Shown here piece after piece: positions 1 to 9,055 of a stretch of 32,067 nucleotides of DNA. The DNA comes from Patescibacteria group bacterium. Its GTDB lineage: Bacteria; Patescibacteriota; Saccharimonadia; Saccharimonadales; Saccharimonadaceae. A program made the position numbers and the translations under genes. Every line of letters starts with the position of its first letter. Position 1 is the stretch's first letter. The stretch is from assembly GCA_030156575.1 (NCBI GenBank), contig JASGMG010000004.1:1-32067 (forward strand), written 5' to 3'. The notes under the pieces are model-generated. The model was given only the letters and a program-made list of their open reading frames with translations. It was not told the DNA's origin and ran no database searches.

Positions 1-2
1 CT

Positions 3-263
3 CCACAACCGACAATAGCCCCAATACAAAACCAACAGCCATCGCCATTAAACCCTTATGACAATACAGCACAAGCACAGTATGCACCCAATCCATCAAT
101 GCCACCTCAGGACACAGCGACGCCACAACCGCAAGTAGCTACTCCAGCCCAAACAACGCAAGTTCCAGACATGGCTACTCTTATGGCGCAAGAATTAAAT
201 AACGCCTCTACTACTGAAACAACTCTACAAAATCCAGGACAAATCAACACACCACAAGCTTAA
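3..263 (+). CDS. C-terminal fragment of a Pro/Gln/Thr-rich protein (5' end outside window)
   Basis: Open frame from position 3 to TAA at 261-263: ...PQPTIAPIQNQQPSPLNPYDNTAQAQYAPNPSMPPQDTATPQPQ...INTPQA*. Confidence 0.6.
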   Translation, partial: PQPTIAPIQNQQPSPLNPYDNTAQAQYAPNPSMPPQDTATPQPQVATPAQTTQVPDMATLMAQELNNASTTETTLQNPGQINTPQA

Positions 264-281
264 GTTTAATACAACAACCTA

Positions 282-296
282 GAGACCAACGGTCTT
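282..296 (+). terminator. small hairpin GAGACC-AAC-GGTCTT after the partial CDS
   Basis: Perfect 5-bp stem AGACC/GGTCT plus a wobble pair; T-tract is weak. Confidence 0.3.
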
Positions 297-327
297 AGCT
301 TATTAGTCTGTTATACTATATAGAATC

Positions 328-1032
328 ATGACAGAACAAACATCAGAATCAAAATTATTACGACTAAATAAATATCTAGCCTTAAATTTAGCTATATCTC
401 GTCGCGAAGCAGATAATCTAATTGCGCAACAAAATGTAACAATTAATGGTAAAAAAGCAACCTTGGGCGCTCGCTTTAATGATGGCGACAAAATAACCGT
501 CGACGGAAAAGTAGTAAAAGGAGAGACGATTTACGAATACATCGCACTGCACAAGCCATCTGGTTATGTATGTTCTCGTAAACAGCAGGGAGACTATCCG
601 ACTATATACGAGCTACTACCATCAACATACCATCATTTAAAACCCGTAGGGCGTCTAGATCGTGATAGTAGTGGAATTATACTACTCACTAATGATGGTG
701 ACTTTGCATACCACATGACACACCCTAGCTTTTATAAAACAAAGATATATAACGTTAGACTAGAAGACAGCCTCGCACCACTTCATCAGCAAATGATTAG
801 CGATTACGGAGTAGTTCTAGATGACGGACCAAGCAAACTACAACTCGAAAAAATGAGTCAAACTGATAGAAAAAGCTGGATTGTGACCATGCATGAAGGC
901 CGGAATCGTCAAATTCGTCGTACCTTTGGGTCTCTTGGATATACCGTTAAAAAACTTCATCGAACAAATTTCGGAAATTATGCACTAGGTGATATAAAAG
1001 CAGGCGAGTTCAAGGTTATCAATATTCATTAG
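328..1032 (+). CDS. RsuA/RluB/RluF-family pseudouridine synthase
   Basis: S4-like N-terminus (LRLNKYLALNLAISRREADNLI), GRLDRDSSGIILLTNDG catalytic motif, EGRNRQIRR motif. Confidence 0.9.
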   Translation: MTEQTSESKLLRLNKYLALNLAISRREADNLIAQQNVTINGKKATLGARFNDGDKITVDGKVVKGETIYEYIALHKPSGYVCSRKQQGDYPTIYELLPSTYHHLKPVGRLDRDSSGIILLTNDGDFAYHMTHPSFYKTKIYNVRLEDSLAPLHQQMISDYGVVLDDGPSKLQLEKMSQTDRKSWIVTMHEGRNRQIRRTFGSLGYTVKKLHRTNFGNYALGDIKAGEFKVINIH

Positions 1033-1070
1033 ATGATATATATCCGAAATCAATGTTATAATATCTAAAT

Positions 1071-1706
1071 ATGGAAAAAGCTAAAACTAGCAACGAAGCA
1101 GAGCAAGCTAAAGATTATTTAATGATACTCGGCAGAATAGCTGACGAATTATCCAAAGTTGAACGTGTTCCACGATATACAAATGGCGAAAGAGAAAATG
1201 ATGTCGAACATAGCTATCTTTTGGCTTTATCAGCAACCGAGATTGCCAAAGATTATTTTCCCGAACTTGATTCAGGCCTAGTAACTCAATTCTGTTTAGT
1301 GCATGACCTAACTGAAGTATATGCTGGTGATACATCAACGCTAAATATTAGTGATGAAAATCTTGTTAAAAAACAACTATCAGAACAGGAAGCTTTTGAA
1401 AAACTATCAAAGGAATTACCACCATATACATTAGAGTTGTTAATAAGATATGAAGCTCAAATTGAACCAGAAGCAAGATTCGTTCGCTACATAGATAAAA
1501 TTATGCCAGGTATAATAAATATAGTCGGTAAAGATGTTAGTACATTTCTAGAAGACGGTAATATTAATGGGCTTGAGAAATTTGATAAAGTAATAAAAGA
1601 CAATCAACAACGATTACAGAATATGTTTCCAGAACTACCATTTATTACTGAGTTAATGTTTATAGTTGAATATGAATTAAGAAAAACATTTTTTAAAGTA
1701 GATTAA
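1071..1706 (+). CDS. HD-domain hydrolase (YfbR-like 5'-nucleotidase type)
   Basis: RENDVEHSYLLALSA...CLVHDLTEVYAGDT: H...HD pattern. Confidence 0.8.
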   Translation: MEKAKTSNEAEQAKDYLMILGRIADELSKVERVPRYTNGERENDVEHSYLLALSATEIAKDYFPELDSGLVTQFCLVHDLTEVYAGDTSTLNISDENLVKKQLSEQEAFEKLSKELPPYTLELLIRYEAQIEPEARFVRYIDKIMPGIINIVGKDVSTFLEDGNINGLEKFDKVIKDNQQRLQNMFPELPFITELMFIVEYELRKTFFKVD

Positions 1707-1759
1707 TATCAAGCTTATGCTCGCTCCTCAAGCTTTTCTCTGTTATAATAACTAATAAT

Positions 1760-3142
1760 ATGGCCTCAAAACTTCCAACAGTCGCAATCATCGGACAAGC
1801 TAATGTAGGTAAGAGCTCGCTTTTTAATCGATTAGTCAGGTCACAACAAGCGATTGTTGCTCGTGAAGCAGGAACCACTAGAGATAATGTAATTGGACGC
1901 GTAGAATACAAACATCACAGTTTTTGGCTAGTCGATACTGCTGGATTAAAAGATCCCAGCGACGAATTCGAAGCTTCAATTCAAGATCAAATTACCGAAG
2001 CTGCCGACATAGCTGATGTTATTCTAGTAGTCATCGACAGTAGCCAATACACTAGTGACCAAGATCGCATAGTTGCCAAAAAAGCACTCCGTAGCAAAAA
2101 GCCAGTTTTACTATTAACAAACAAAGCTGATTTAAAAAATAGCTTACCAATTGATGAATTTAAAAATCTTGGTATTAAAAAGATTATCCGAACTAGCGCC
2201 GAACATAATAACGGCATAACTGAAGTTTTAGATGAAGTAATTGAACTAATTCCTGCCAAGAATGAGTACATACCCGATGATGTATTGCGAATTTCACTGA
2301 TTGGTCGTCCGAATGTTGGAAAAAGCTTTTTATTCAACACTCTTGCAGGCAAACAACAAGCGATTGTCGCAAATATTGCTGGCACAACACGGGATGTCAA
2401 CCGCGTTGACGTTCGCTATGCAGATCGTGACATCCAATTGCTTGATACTGCTGGTATGAGAAAACCGGGCAAACAAGAAGTTGGCATAGAAAAATTTAGC
2501 GTACTACGCACCTTACAGGCTATTGAAGAGTCAGATATTTGCTTTCTACTTATGGACGTAAATGAGCTAAATACACAACTTGATCAAAGAATTGCCGGGA
2601 TTATCGACGAATCAGGCAAAGGAATGGCTATTGTTGTTACTAAATGGGACAGCGTTGAAGGAAAAGATGCCTTCACTCGTGATGACATAGCTCCAACTAT
2701 CTCCAGAACCTTTGATTTCACGCCTTGGGCTCCATTAATTTTCACCAGTAGTGTAACTGGTCAAAACGTCACAAAATTATTTGATTTAGCTTTAGATATT
2801 GACGCAAGACGCAAACAATCAACTAAAACTCGCGTATTAAACGACCTATTGCAAAAAAGCATTCAGCGCCATCCACCAGCAGGGCTCAAGAATACACATC
2901 CAAAACTACGTTATATCGTTCAAACAGACACAACACCGCCTTGGTTTGTTATTTATGGATCAAACCTCAGGTTTTTACACTGGAGCTATAAACGGTACCT
3001 AGAACGCCAATTACGCGAAATATATAACTACACTGGTACGCCAATAAAGTTTAGCTTCCGTGACGAGAAACAAATAAAAGCCAACCGAGAAAAAGAGCAA
3101 AAAGAAGCCGCAAAACTAGCCAAAAAACCAGAAATTGAGTAA
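1760..3142 (+). CDS. der: ribosome biogenesis GTPase Der (EngA), tandem G domains
   Basis: Two P-loops (GQANVGKSS, GRPNVGKSF), two DTAG motifs, NKAD/TKWD motifs, KH-like C-terminus. Confidence 0.96.
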   Translation: MASKLPTVAIIGQANVGKSSLFNRLVRSQQAIVAREAGTTRDNVIGRVEYKHHSFWLVDTAGLKDPSDEFEASIQDQITEAADIADVILVVIDSSQYTSDQDRIVAKKALRSKKPVLLLTNKADLKNSLPIDEFKNLGIKKIIRTSAEHNNGITEVLDEVIELIPAKNEYIPDDVLRISLIGRPNVGKSFLFNTLAGKQQAIVANIAGTTRDVNRVDVRYADRDIQLLDTAGMRKPGKQEVGIEKFSVLRTLQAIEESDICFLLMDVNELNTQLDQRIAGIIDESGKGMAIVVTKWDSVEGKDAFTRDDIAPTISRTFDFTPWAPLIFTSSVTGQNVTKLFDLALDIDARRKQSTKTRVLNDLLQKSIQRHPPAGLKNTHPKLRYIVQTDTTPPWFVIYGSNLRFLHWSYKRYLERQLREIYNYTGTPIKFSFRDEKQIKANREKEQKEAAKLAKKPEIE

Positions 3143-3144
3143 GA

Positions 3145-3711
3145 ATGAAACTAATTTTTGCACAGGGAAATCCCGAACCAAAATATAAAGGCACGCGACA
3201 TAACGTCGGATTTAGAATTATTAATCAATTTGCAAAAGAAAATGATGCAAAGTGGGAAAATAAGCCTAAATTTCACGCTATAATCTCCGAAATCACAATT
3301 AATAACGAAAAAATTATATTAGCAAAACCAACTACTTTTTATAACGAAACAGGTCTATCGGTTCGATCAATAATTGATTTCTATAAATTAGATCCAGAAG
3401 TTGATCTACTAGTAATTTATGATGACTTATCATTGCCATTTGGCACAATTCGCATTCGTAAACAAGGAAGCGACGCTGGTAATAATGGTATAAAATCAAT
3501 TAATGCTCACATCAACCAAAACTACACACGGATCAAAGTCGGAACCTGCAACGAATTCCGTGAGAAGATGGACGATGCAACTTTTGTATTATCTAAATTC
3601 AGTGATAATGAGTTAAAACAGCTAAAAGAATCAATCGACTATAAGGTTATAGAATCAATCGACCGATTTTGTAACAACACACTTGAAACAACTAGTCATA
3701 AACCTAGTTAA
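3145..3711 (+). CDS. pth: peptidyl-tRNA hydrolase
   Basis: GNPEPKYKGTRHNVGF, KPTTFYNETG, YDDLSLPFG, GNNGIKSI motifs; starts 2 nt after der stop. Confidence 0.95.
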   Translation: MKLIFAQGNPEPKYKGTRHNVGFRIINQFAKENDAKWENKPKFHAIISEITINNEKIILAKPTTFYNETGLSVRSIIDFYKLDPEVDLLVIYDDLSLPFGTIRIRKQGSDAGNNGIKSINAHINQNYTRIKVGTCNEFREKMDDATFVLSKFSDNELKQLKESIDYKVIESIDRFCNNTLETTSHKPS

Positions 3712-3723
3712 ATAAACTTCCCA

Positions 3724-4200
3724 CGACCTTACGGTCAGGGTATTAACTACTTAAAGCCAACCGTCGAGACAAAATAGCAATCCGACCAAATACCATCAGT
3801 ATCCAAGTAGATTTATTTTAGAAACGGAATCTCGGCTTTTATTCCCCTCGACGTATTAGTTTTTATAGCACCTATAACTTTACCCACAGACCAGCTTGGC
3901 GGAATCGAAACTAACAAGTGTATATGATTTTTATCGGTATTAATAGACTTAAATTTGATATCAGGGTAATGTTCGTGAATAGTTTCGATTCGCGCAAGAA
4001 TGAAAGCCTCAACACCTTCGTTTATAACTTTGCGTTGGTATTTGGTAGGTAGTACTACATGATAGTCGCAAAGAAATACAAAATGTGATTTATGACGAAA
4101 TTCGGTTGGCATTATCCCATCATAATAGCTTGTTTATCTACAAAAACATCAAGCAGATGCCGGGGCGGGCACAGAGCCCCGACCTTACGATCAGGGTATT
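3724..4200 (-). mobile_element. decayed IS200/IS605-like (tnpA-only) element bounded by hairpin-forming repeats
   Basis: HUH transposase remnant between near-identical 21-nt segments CGACCTTACGGTCAGGGTATT (3724-3744) and CGACCTTACGATCAGGGTATT (4180-4200), each able to form a GTAA-loop hairpin on the - strand; extra CGGGGC...GCCCCG hairpin at about 4160-4181. Confidence 0.7.
3813..4112 (-). pseudogene. tnpA: truncated IS200-like transposase TnpA (Y1 HUH)
   Basis: MPTEFRHKSHFVFLCDYHVVLPTKYQRK...NHIHLLVSIPP (HUH motif) ...EIPFLK*; reading through the TAA gives IYLDTDGIWSDCYFVSTVGFK*, the expected TnpA continuation, ending before a YxxxQ motif. Confidence 0.85.
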
Positions 4201-4219
4201 GAGTACCGAGAATAAAGAA

Positions 4220-4239
4220 AACCCTGTTTTCACAGGGTT
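4220..4239 (-). terminator. Rho-independent terminator downstream of 4294..4710
   Basis: - strand AACCCTG-TGAAAA-CAGGGTT followed by TTCTTTATT. Confidence 0.75.
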
Positions 4240-4293
4240 AGGAACATAGCAAGAGAAATGTATCTCAATCTTTACTATATTCTTTTTTAAGGC

Positions 4294-4710
4294 TTAGTCG
4301 CTTCCGTGATATTTCTTATGTCGCTCTAAAGCACGCTTATGAGCTAGTTTTGTTTTTTCCACCTCCTTTTCTAGGAGTTCGCCATGTTTTTTGTCAACTT
4401 TAACAAAAAACATGCGCATGAAAGCAAGAAATACCATAATAACTATTGGATACACTATAACAATCGCACAAACAATAATATTATTAACAGAGTTGCCGTT
4501 TATAATAATTTGCACGTTATTAGTGTACTCAATAAAGGCCAGCAACACGAACAAGATAAAGATAATGCTTAAAATATAAACTGCCATAACCTTGTATTCG
4601 TTCCTGTCCCATGATTTGAAAGCAAAATAGACAATGACAAATAATATTGACAATAGCAATATAACAGGAAAATTACTAAAATTAATATAAATCCAATCTA
4701 CTAAACCCAT
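4294..4710 (-). CDS. small membrane protein, three predicted TM segments and a charged C-terminal helix
   Basis: Three hydrophobic stretches (FPVILLLSILFVIVYFAF; VMAVYILSIIFILFVLLAF; NIIVCAIVIVYPIVIMVFLAF), tail KHGELLEKEVEKTKLAHKRALERHKKYHGSD; terminator follows. Confidence 0.65.
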   Translation of the reverse strand: MGLVDWIYINFSNFPVILLLSILFVIVYFAFKSWDRNEYKVMAVYILSIIFILFVLLAFIEYTNNVQIIINGNSVNNIIVCAIVIVYPIVIMVFLAFMRMFFVKVDKKHGELLEKEVEKTKLAHKRALERHKKYHGSD

Positions 4711-4834
4711 CGATAACTTACCATCCTTTTTTAAAGTACATCGCCAGTAAACTCAAGGCAACGTCTAATGAACAATCCTAACATATTAGTGATATATTGT
4801 CAATCACGTCGTCACAGTTAATTTTCAGACAACC

Positions 4835-4875
4835 AAAAAACGCCCACAGCAAGGGTGGGCTTCACTGTGAGCGTT
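4835..4875 (-). terminator. strong intrinsic terminator upstream of the membrane-protein gene
   Basis: - strand AACGCTCACAG-TGAAGCCCACCCTTG-CTGTGGGCGTT followed by TTTT; 11-bp stem with one G.U pair. Confidence 0.8.
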
Positions 4876-5028
4876 ATTTGGCCCTTTAACCCACCCGGGG
4901 GTATGCGCAGCAATCTCGATCATATCGCAGATGCTCGTGGTTAAAGGGATTAGTATACATGCAATGATCTATATATAATATACAGTCACGAGGATGGAGG
5001 GTAGTTTACCTCGAAACCACATTGCATG
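4835..5028 (-). ncRNA. candidate structured leader or ncRNA ending in the terminator (riboswitch-like architecture)
   Basis: - strand helices: CATGCAATG/CATTGCATG (9 bp), CCCTTTAACC/GGTTAAAGGG (10 bp perfect), GGGTGGGTT/AGCCCACCC (alternative pairing), then terminator; no ORF in the segment. Confidence 0.45.
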
Positions 5029-5463
5029 CAACCTAACATAAAGTTAAAATAGGGTTATAAGGTGCTTTTGGTTAATCTCGCAATGTAACCAATCGATACT
5101 GATAGTAGCACGTATTTGACGACTAGTCAATACTTATTGACATATAATAGATAAAAATCAATATAGTACAACCCCTGAGCAATAATCATCTAAAGTGATT
5201 AAAACCTATTGCTAAATATTTGAATAAATTATATTTTAATTAAACAATTACCATAAACACCATAATTCATTACAATTTACAGCTAAACATTCATTATGAC
5301 AATAAAATACAAACAATATACCATGTATATATAAGCAGATTTTTAAAACATAGCTAAGATCAAAACCTTAAGATTTGATTTATAATCTAATCGAAAGCCG
5401 ACAGGCCATAAAAAGTATACTGTTTACAAACTTAAACAAGTTGTGTAGCATAGAGCATTGTCT

Positions 5464-7806
5464 ATGAACAAGAACCTAGTAATAGTAGAGTCACCAGCTA
5501 AAGCAAAAACTATCGAGAAATACCTCGGTAATGGGTTTACAGTACTCTCAAGTGTTGGGCATATTCGTAGTATCGTGAAAAAAACTACAGATGGCACGCC
5601 ACCAATTGATGTTAAAAATGGGTATAAGACCACCTATGAAGTTGATAGCGAAAAGAAGAAAATAGCCACTCAATTAAAAAAGGCTGTTAAAGAATCTGAG
5701 ACAGTTTGGCTAGCAACAGATGAAGATCGTGAAGGAGAGGCAATTGCTTGGCATCTTTGTGAAGTTTTGAAACTCGATATTAAAAAAACAAAACGTATCG
5801 TTTTTCATGAAATCACAAAAACCGCTATAGAAAAGGCTATCAAAAATCCCCGCACAATTGATATGGATTTAGTTCAAGCTCAACAAGCTCGTCAAATTCT
5901 CGATCGATTAGTTGGCTTCGAGCTAAGTCCGGTTGTTTGGCGTAAAGTCCCCGGTGGCAAATCTGCAGGTAGAGTCCAATCACCAGCTGTCCGACTACTA
6001 GTAGAAAAGGAAAGAGAAATCGAAAGCTTTAATGGGTCATTTTCATTTAAGGTTATTGCAGAATTTACACATAATAATGAGATTATAAAAGCAGAATTAT
6101 CAAATAAATTTAAAACCGAAGAAGAAGCTAATGAATTTTTAAATAGCTTAATTGGTTCAACTTTTACAGTATCTGACATCACTACCAGTCCTTCAACTCG
6201 CAATCCTAGTGCACCATTTACTACCAGTACATTACAACAAGATGCCAATAATAGATTAGGGTTTGGCATTCGCGCTACCATGTCAAGTGCTCAAAAGCTA
6301 TACCAAGAAGGTAAGATTACTTATATGCGAACTGACTCAGTTAATTTAAGTGATCAGGCAATTGCTATGGCAGCTGATTTTATTAAAAATGAGTTTGGTG
6401 ATCAATATAGCCAAATACGAACTTTTAAAACTAAAAGCGCTAGTGCACAAGAAGCTCACGAAGCTATAAGACCAACTGATATGAGATTAGAACGTGGCAG
6501 TAGTAATGAATACGACCAAAAGCTATATGACCTTATACGACGCCGTACACTCGCTAGTCAAATGTCACCAGCAAAGTTAGAGAAGACCGTTATAACTATA
6601 AAGATCAGTAATAACAACAAAACCTTTGAAGCTAAAGGTGAAGTTATTATTTTTGATGGTTTCATGAAAGTTTATGGTGGTGGCAAAAAAGATCCTGATA
6701 TATTACCGACTGTTAAGTCTAATGATATTTTATCAATCAAAACCGCCAGCGCTCGCCAAATATTTGCCAAACCACCTGCACGATTCAGTGAAGGTAGTCT
6801 AGTTAAAAAGCTTGAAGAGCTTGGAATTGGTCGTCCATCAACCTACGCAACAATCATTAATACTGTTCAAGTACGAGGTTACGCCGAAAAGGGCGAAGAC
6901 GAAGGCCAGCCACGTGACGTAATCACATTGAATCTTAGAGATAATGTAATTAATCGTGAGATTATCCAAGAAAAAACTGGATCAAACCGTGGCAAGCTAG
7001 TGCCAACTGCCTCTGGTGAAGTTGTTAGTGACTTTCTAACTGAACACTTTGAACAAATTGTCGATTATGGATTTACTGCTTCTGTTGAAACTAGCTTCGA
7101 CAAGATTGCAACTGGTGCTATGGCTAGAAATATTATGTTAGATGATTTTTATAAATCATTCCATAAACTCATCGAAGAATCAGGCGGAATTGATCGCAGT
7201 ACTGTTGCTAAAGCTCGTGAAATTGGCATCGACCCTAAAACCAAAAAACCAATTTTAGCTCGTTTCGGACGTTATGGCCCTATGTTGCAATTAGGAAGTG
7301 GCGATGAAGGCGAAGATAAGCCAAAATTCGCCCCAATTCCTGCTGGTCGTAAGATTGAAAATATTACACTAGAAGAGGCTCTTTATGCATTTAAGCTACC
7401 AAGGATTGTTGGACAAACAAAATCTGGAATTGACATAAAAGCAAATATAGGACGATTTGGCCCTTATATTCAAATAGATAAATTATTCGTTAGCATAAAA
7501 CCATTAGACCCCCATACTATAACCTTAAAAGAAGCGCTTGATTTATATAATGCAAAGCTAGTTGCCGAGGCTGAAAAAAACATAGCTGACTTTGGTGACG
7601 GCATAAAAGTCTTAAAAGGTCGCTATGGTCCTTATGTTACTGATGGAACAAAAAATGCTAAAATTCCAAAAGACATCGAGCCAAAAAGTATTACTCATGA
7701 GCAAGCTAAAGAGTTAATCAAAGAGGCACCTGCAAACAAAAAACGAAAAGTCATCAAAAAAGCAATTAAAAAACCGGTTCGCAAAACAACTAAAAAGAAA
7801 ATATAA
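5464..7806 (+). CDS. topA: DNA topoisomerase I
   Basis: LVIVESPAKAKTIEKYLG TOPRIM start, TDEDREGEAIAWH, ITYMRTDS active-site Tyr, C-terminal GRYGPY-type repeats; ORF track starts at TTG 5458, ATG at 5464 preferred. Confidence 0.96.
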   Translation: MNKNLVIVESPAKAKTIEKYLGNGFTVLSSVGHIRSIVKKTTDGTPPIDVKNGYKTTYEVDSEKKKIATQLKKAVKESETVWLATDEDREGEAIAWHLCEVLKLDIKKTKRIVFHEITKTAIEKAIKNPRTIDMDLVQAQQARQILDRLVGFELSPVVWRKVPGGKSAGRVQSPAVRLLVEKEREIESFNGSFSFKVIAEFTHNNEIIKAELSNKFKTEEEANEFLNSLIGSTFTVSDITTSPSTRNPSAPFTTSTLQQDANNRLGFGIRATMSSAQKLYQEGKITYMRTDSVNLSDQAIAMAADFIKNEFGDQYSQIRTFKTKSASAQEAHEAIRPTDMRLERGSSNEYDQKLYDLIRRRTLASQMSPAKLEKTVITIKISNNNKTFEAKGEVIIFDGFMKVYGGGKKDPDILPTVKSNDILSIKTASARQIFAKPPARFSEGSLVKKLEELGIGRPSTYATIINTVQVRGYAEKGEDEGQPRDVITLNLRDNVINREIIQEKTGSNRGKLVPTASGEVVSDFLTEHFEQIVDYGFTASVETSFDKIATGAMARNIMLDDFYKSFHKLIEESGGIDRSTVAKAREIGIDPKTKKPILARFGRYGPMLQLGSGDEGEDKPKFAPIPAGRKIENITLEEALYAFKLPRIVGQTKSGIDIKANIGRFGPYIQIDKLFVSIKPLDPHTITLKEALDLYNAKLVAEAEKNIADFGDGIKVLKGRYGPYVTDGTKNAKIPKDIEPKSITHEQAKELIKEAPANKKRKVIKKAIKKPVRKTTKKKI

Positions 7807-7873
7807 AAAACCCACACCACTATTTACATAATATGTCTACTTCATGCTATAATGAGTTAAGTATACATAATAT

Positions 7874-7902
7874 TTGACATTATAAGAATAGTATTCTATA
7901 AT
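7874..7902 (+). promoter_or_regulatory. perfect consensus sigma70 promoter TTGACA-17-TATAAT upstream of 7953..9011
   Basis: TTGACA 7874-7879, 17-nt spacer, TATAAT 7897-7902; spacer contains palindrome AGAATA-G-TATTCT. Confidence 0.8.
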
Positions 7903-7952
7903 ATCAATAAGCTATCACTAAATACTACTAAAATAGGCAGAGAGATAAGACT

Positions 7953-9011
7953 ATGCAAGATACTACTCAAGATAAAAATCGATCAACTGATCTTAAAAAC
8001 AGCGTCACTGATATTCTATCTGTCATCGACCAAGAAAGAGAACGAGAAATTATCACTCGTCGTTTTGGATTATACGACCGTCGCGAAACTCTCGAACAAA
8101 TAGGTGAACTACTTGGAATCACAAGAGAACGCGTAAGGCAATTAGAAAAAGCTATTCTAGCAAAACTAAAAGACGCCATTAATAGTGGTAAAATGGTGTC
8201 AATTAATAATCTAGAAAAAGCTATTATTCGGGAACTGTCAGAGATGGGACGCGTAGCTCGTGTTCAGGATTTAACCGATAAACTATTGAAAACTAATAGT
8301 GATCAAAAAGAACGTGCTCATGTAGCCTTTATAGCTGAATTAGTCCCAAGCCTAACTGTAGTCAATAAAAGTGACTATTATTTTCATAGTATTGGAATCA
8401 TTGAATATGGTGATGAGAAGAAAATAAGGGGTGAAGTCGATAAGATAGTTGCAACCATAAAAAAGCATGGTCAACCATTAACGATTGAGGACTTGCATAG
8501 CCAATTGTCATTTGAACACCCTAATCATGTTCGTGCACTAGCAAGTGTTTCTAAACTATTATCACACTTAAATGGAAACTGGGGACTAAATAAATGGCCA
8601 ACGGTTAATCCAAAAAATATTCGTGACAAGATCTACGTGATTTTAGCAAAAAATAAGTCTCCTATGCATTTTTCCGAAATTGCAAACTCTATTAAAGATA
8701 GCAAATTCAAACGAAGAGATGTAACTACTCAAGCAATACATAATGAACTAATTAAAGACCCCCGATTCGTTCTAATAGGTCGTGGCATATATGCTTTAGA
8801 TAATTGGGGATTTGATAGGGGAACAGTTTCTGATATTATAGCCAGTGTATTAAAATCATCGAAAGAGCCTCTCCACAGGGACGAGATAGTAAAACGAGTT
8901 CTTAAAAGCCGACAGGTAAAAGAAACTACTGTACTGCTTAACCTTCAGAGTAAACCTCAGTTTAAACGCGTTGCCAAGGCTACATACACATTCGAACAAA
9001 AGGTAGACTAA
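7953..9011 (+). CDS. sigma-70 region 4-like HTH protein with C-terminal HARE-HTH-like domain(s)
   Basis: IDQEREREIITRRFGLYDRRETLEQIGELLGITRERVRQLEKAILAKL (sigma region 4.2); C-terminal MHFSEIANSIKDSKFKRRDVTTQAIHNELIKDPRFVLIGRGIYAL (HARE-HTH style). Confidence 0.75.
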   Translation: MQDTTQDKNRSTDLKNSVTDILSVIDQEREREIITRRFGLYDRRETLEQIGELLGITRERVRQLEKAILAKLKDAINSGKMVSINNLEKAIIRELSEMGRVARVQDLTDKLLKTNSDQKERAHVAFIAELVPSLTVVNKSDYYFHSIGIIEYGDEKKIRGEVDKIVATIKKHGQPLTIEDLHSQLSFEHPNHVRALASVSKLLSHLNGNWGLNKWPTVNPKNIRDKIYVILAKNKSPMHFSEIANSIKDSKFKRRDVTTQAIHNELIKDPRFVLIGRGIYALDNWGFDRGTVSDIIASVLKSSKEPLHRDEIVKRVLKSRQVKETTVLLNLQSKPQFKRVAKATYTFEQKVD

Positions 9012-9055
9012 AAGTTGCTAAGTTGCTTCTCTAGTGAGACAATGAAAGGGTAATT

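Noticed and set aside
1987-2400. 137-aa - strand ORF antisense to der
   Set aside because: Mirror frame of the GTPase; composition typical of antisense artefacts.
4384-4579. Two 62-aa + strand ORFs antisense to the membrane-protein gene
   Set aside because: Overlapping each other and the - strand gene; asparagine/isoleucine-rich AT artefacts.
4294-4710. Membrane protein as a missing KwaA partner for the KwaB-like gene
   Set aside because: More than 20 kb away, smaller than expected and no sequence basis for the link.
3711-5457. CRISPR array or tRNA genes in the non-coding stretches
   Set aside because: No regularly spaced direct repeats and no cloverleaf/TTCGANTC-type T-arm seen; the pair of 21-nt repeats belongs to the IS200-like element.
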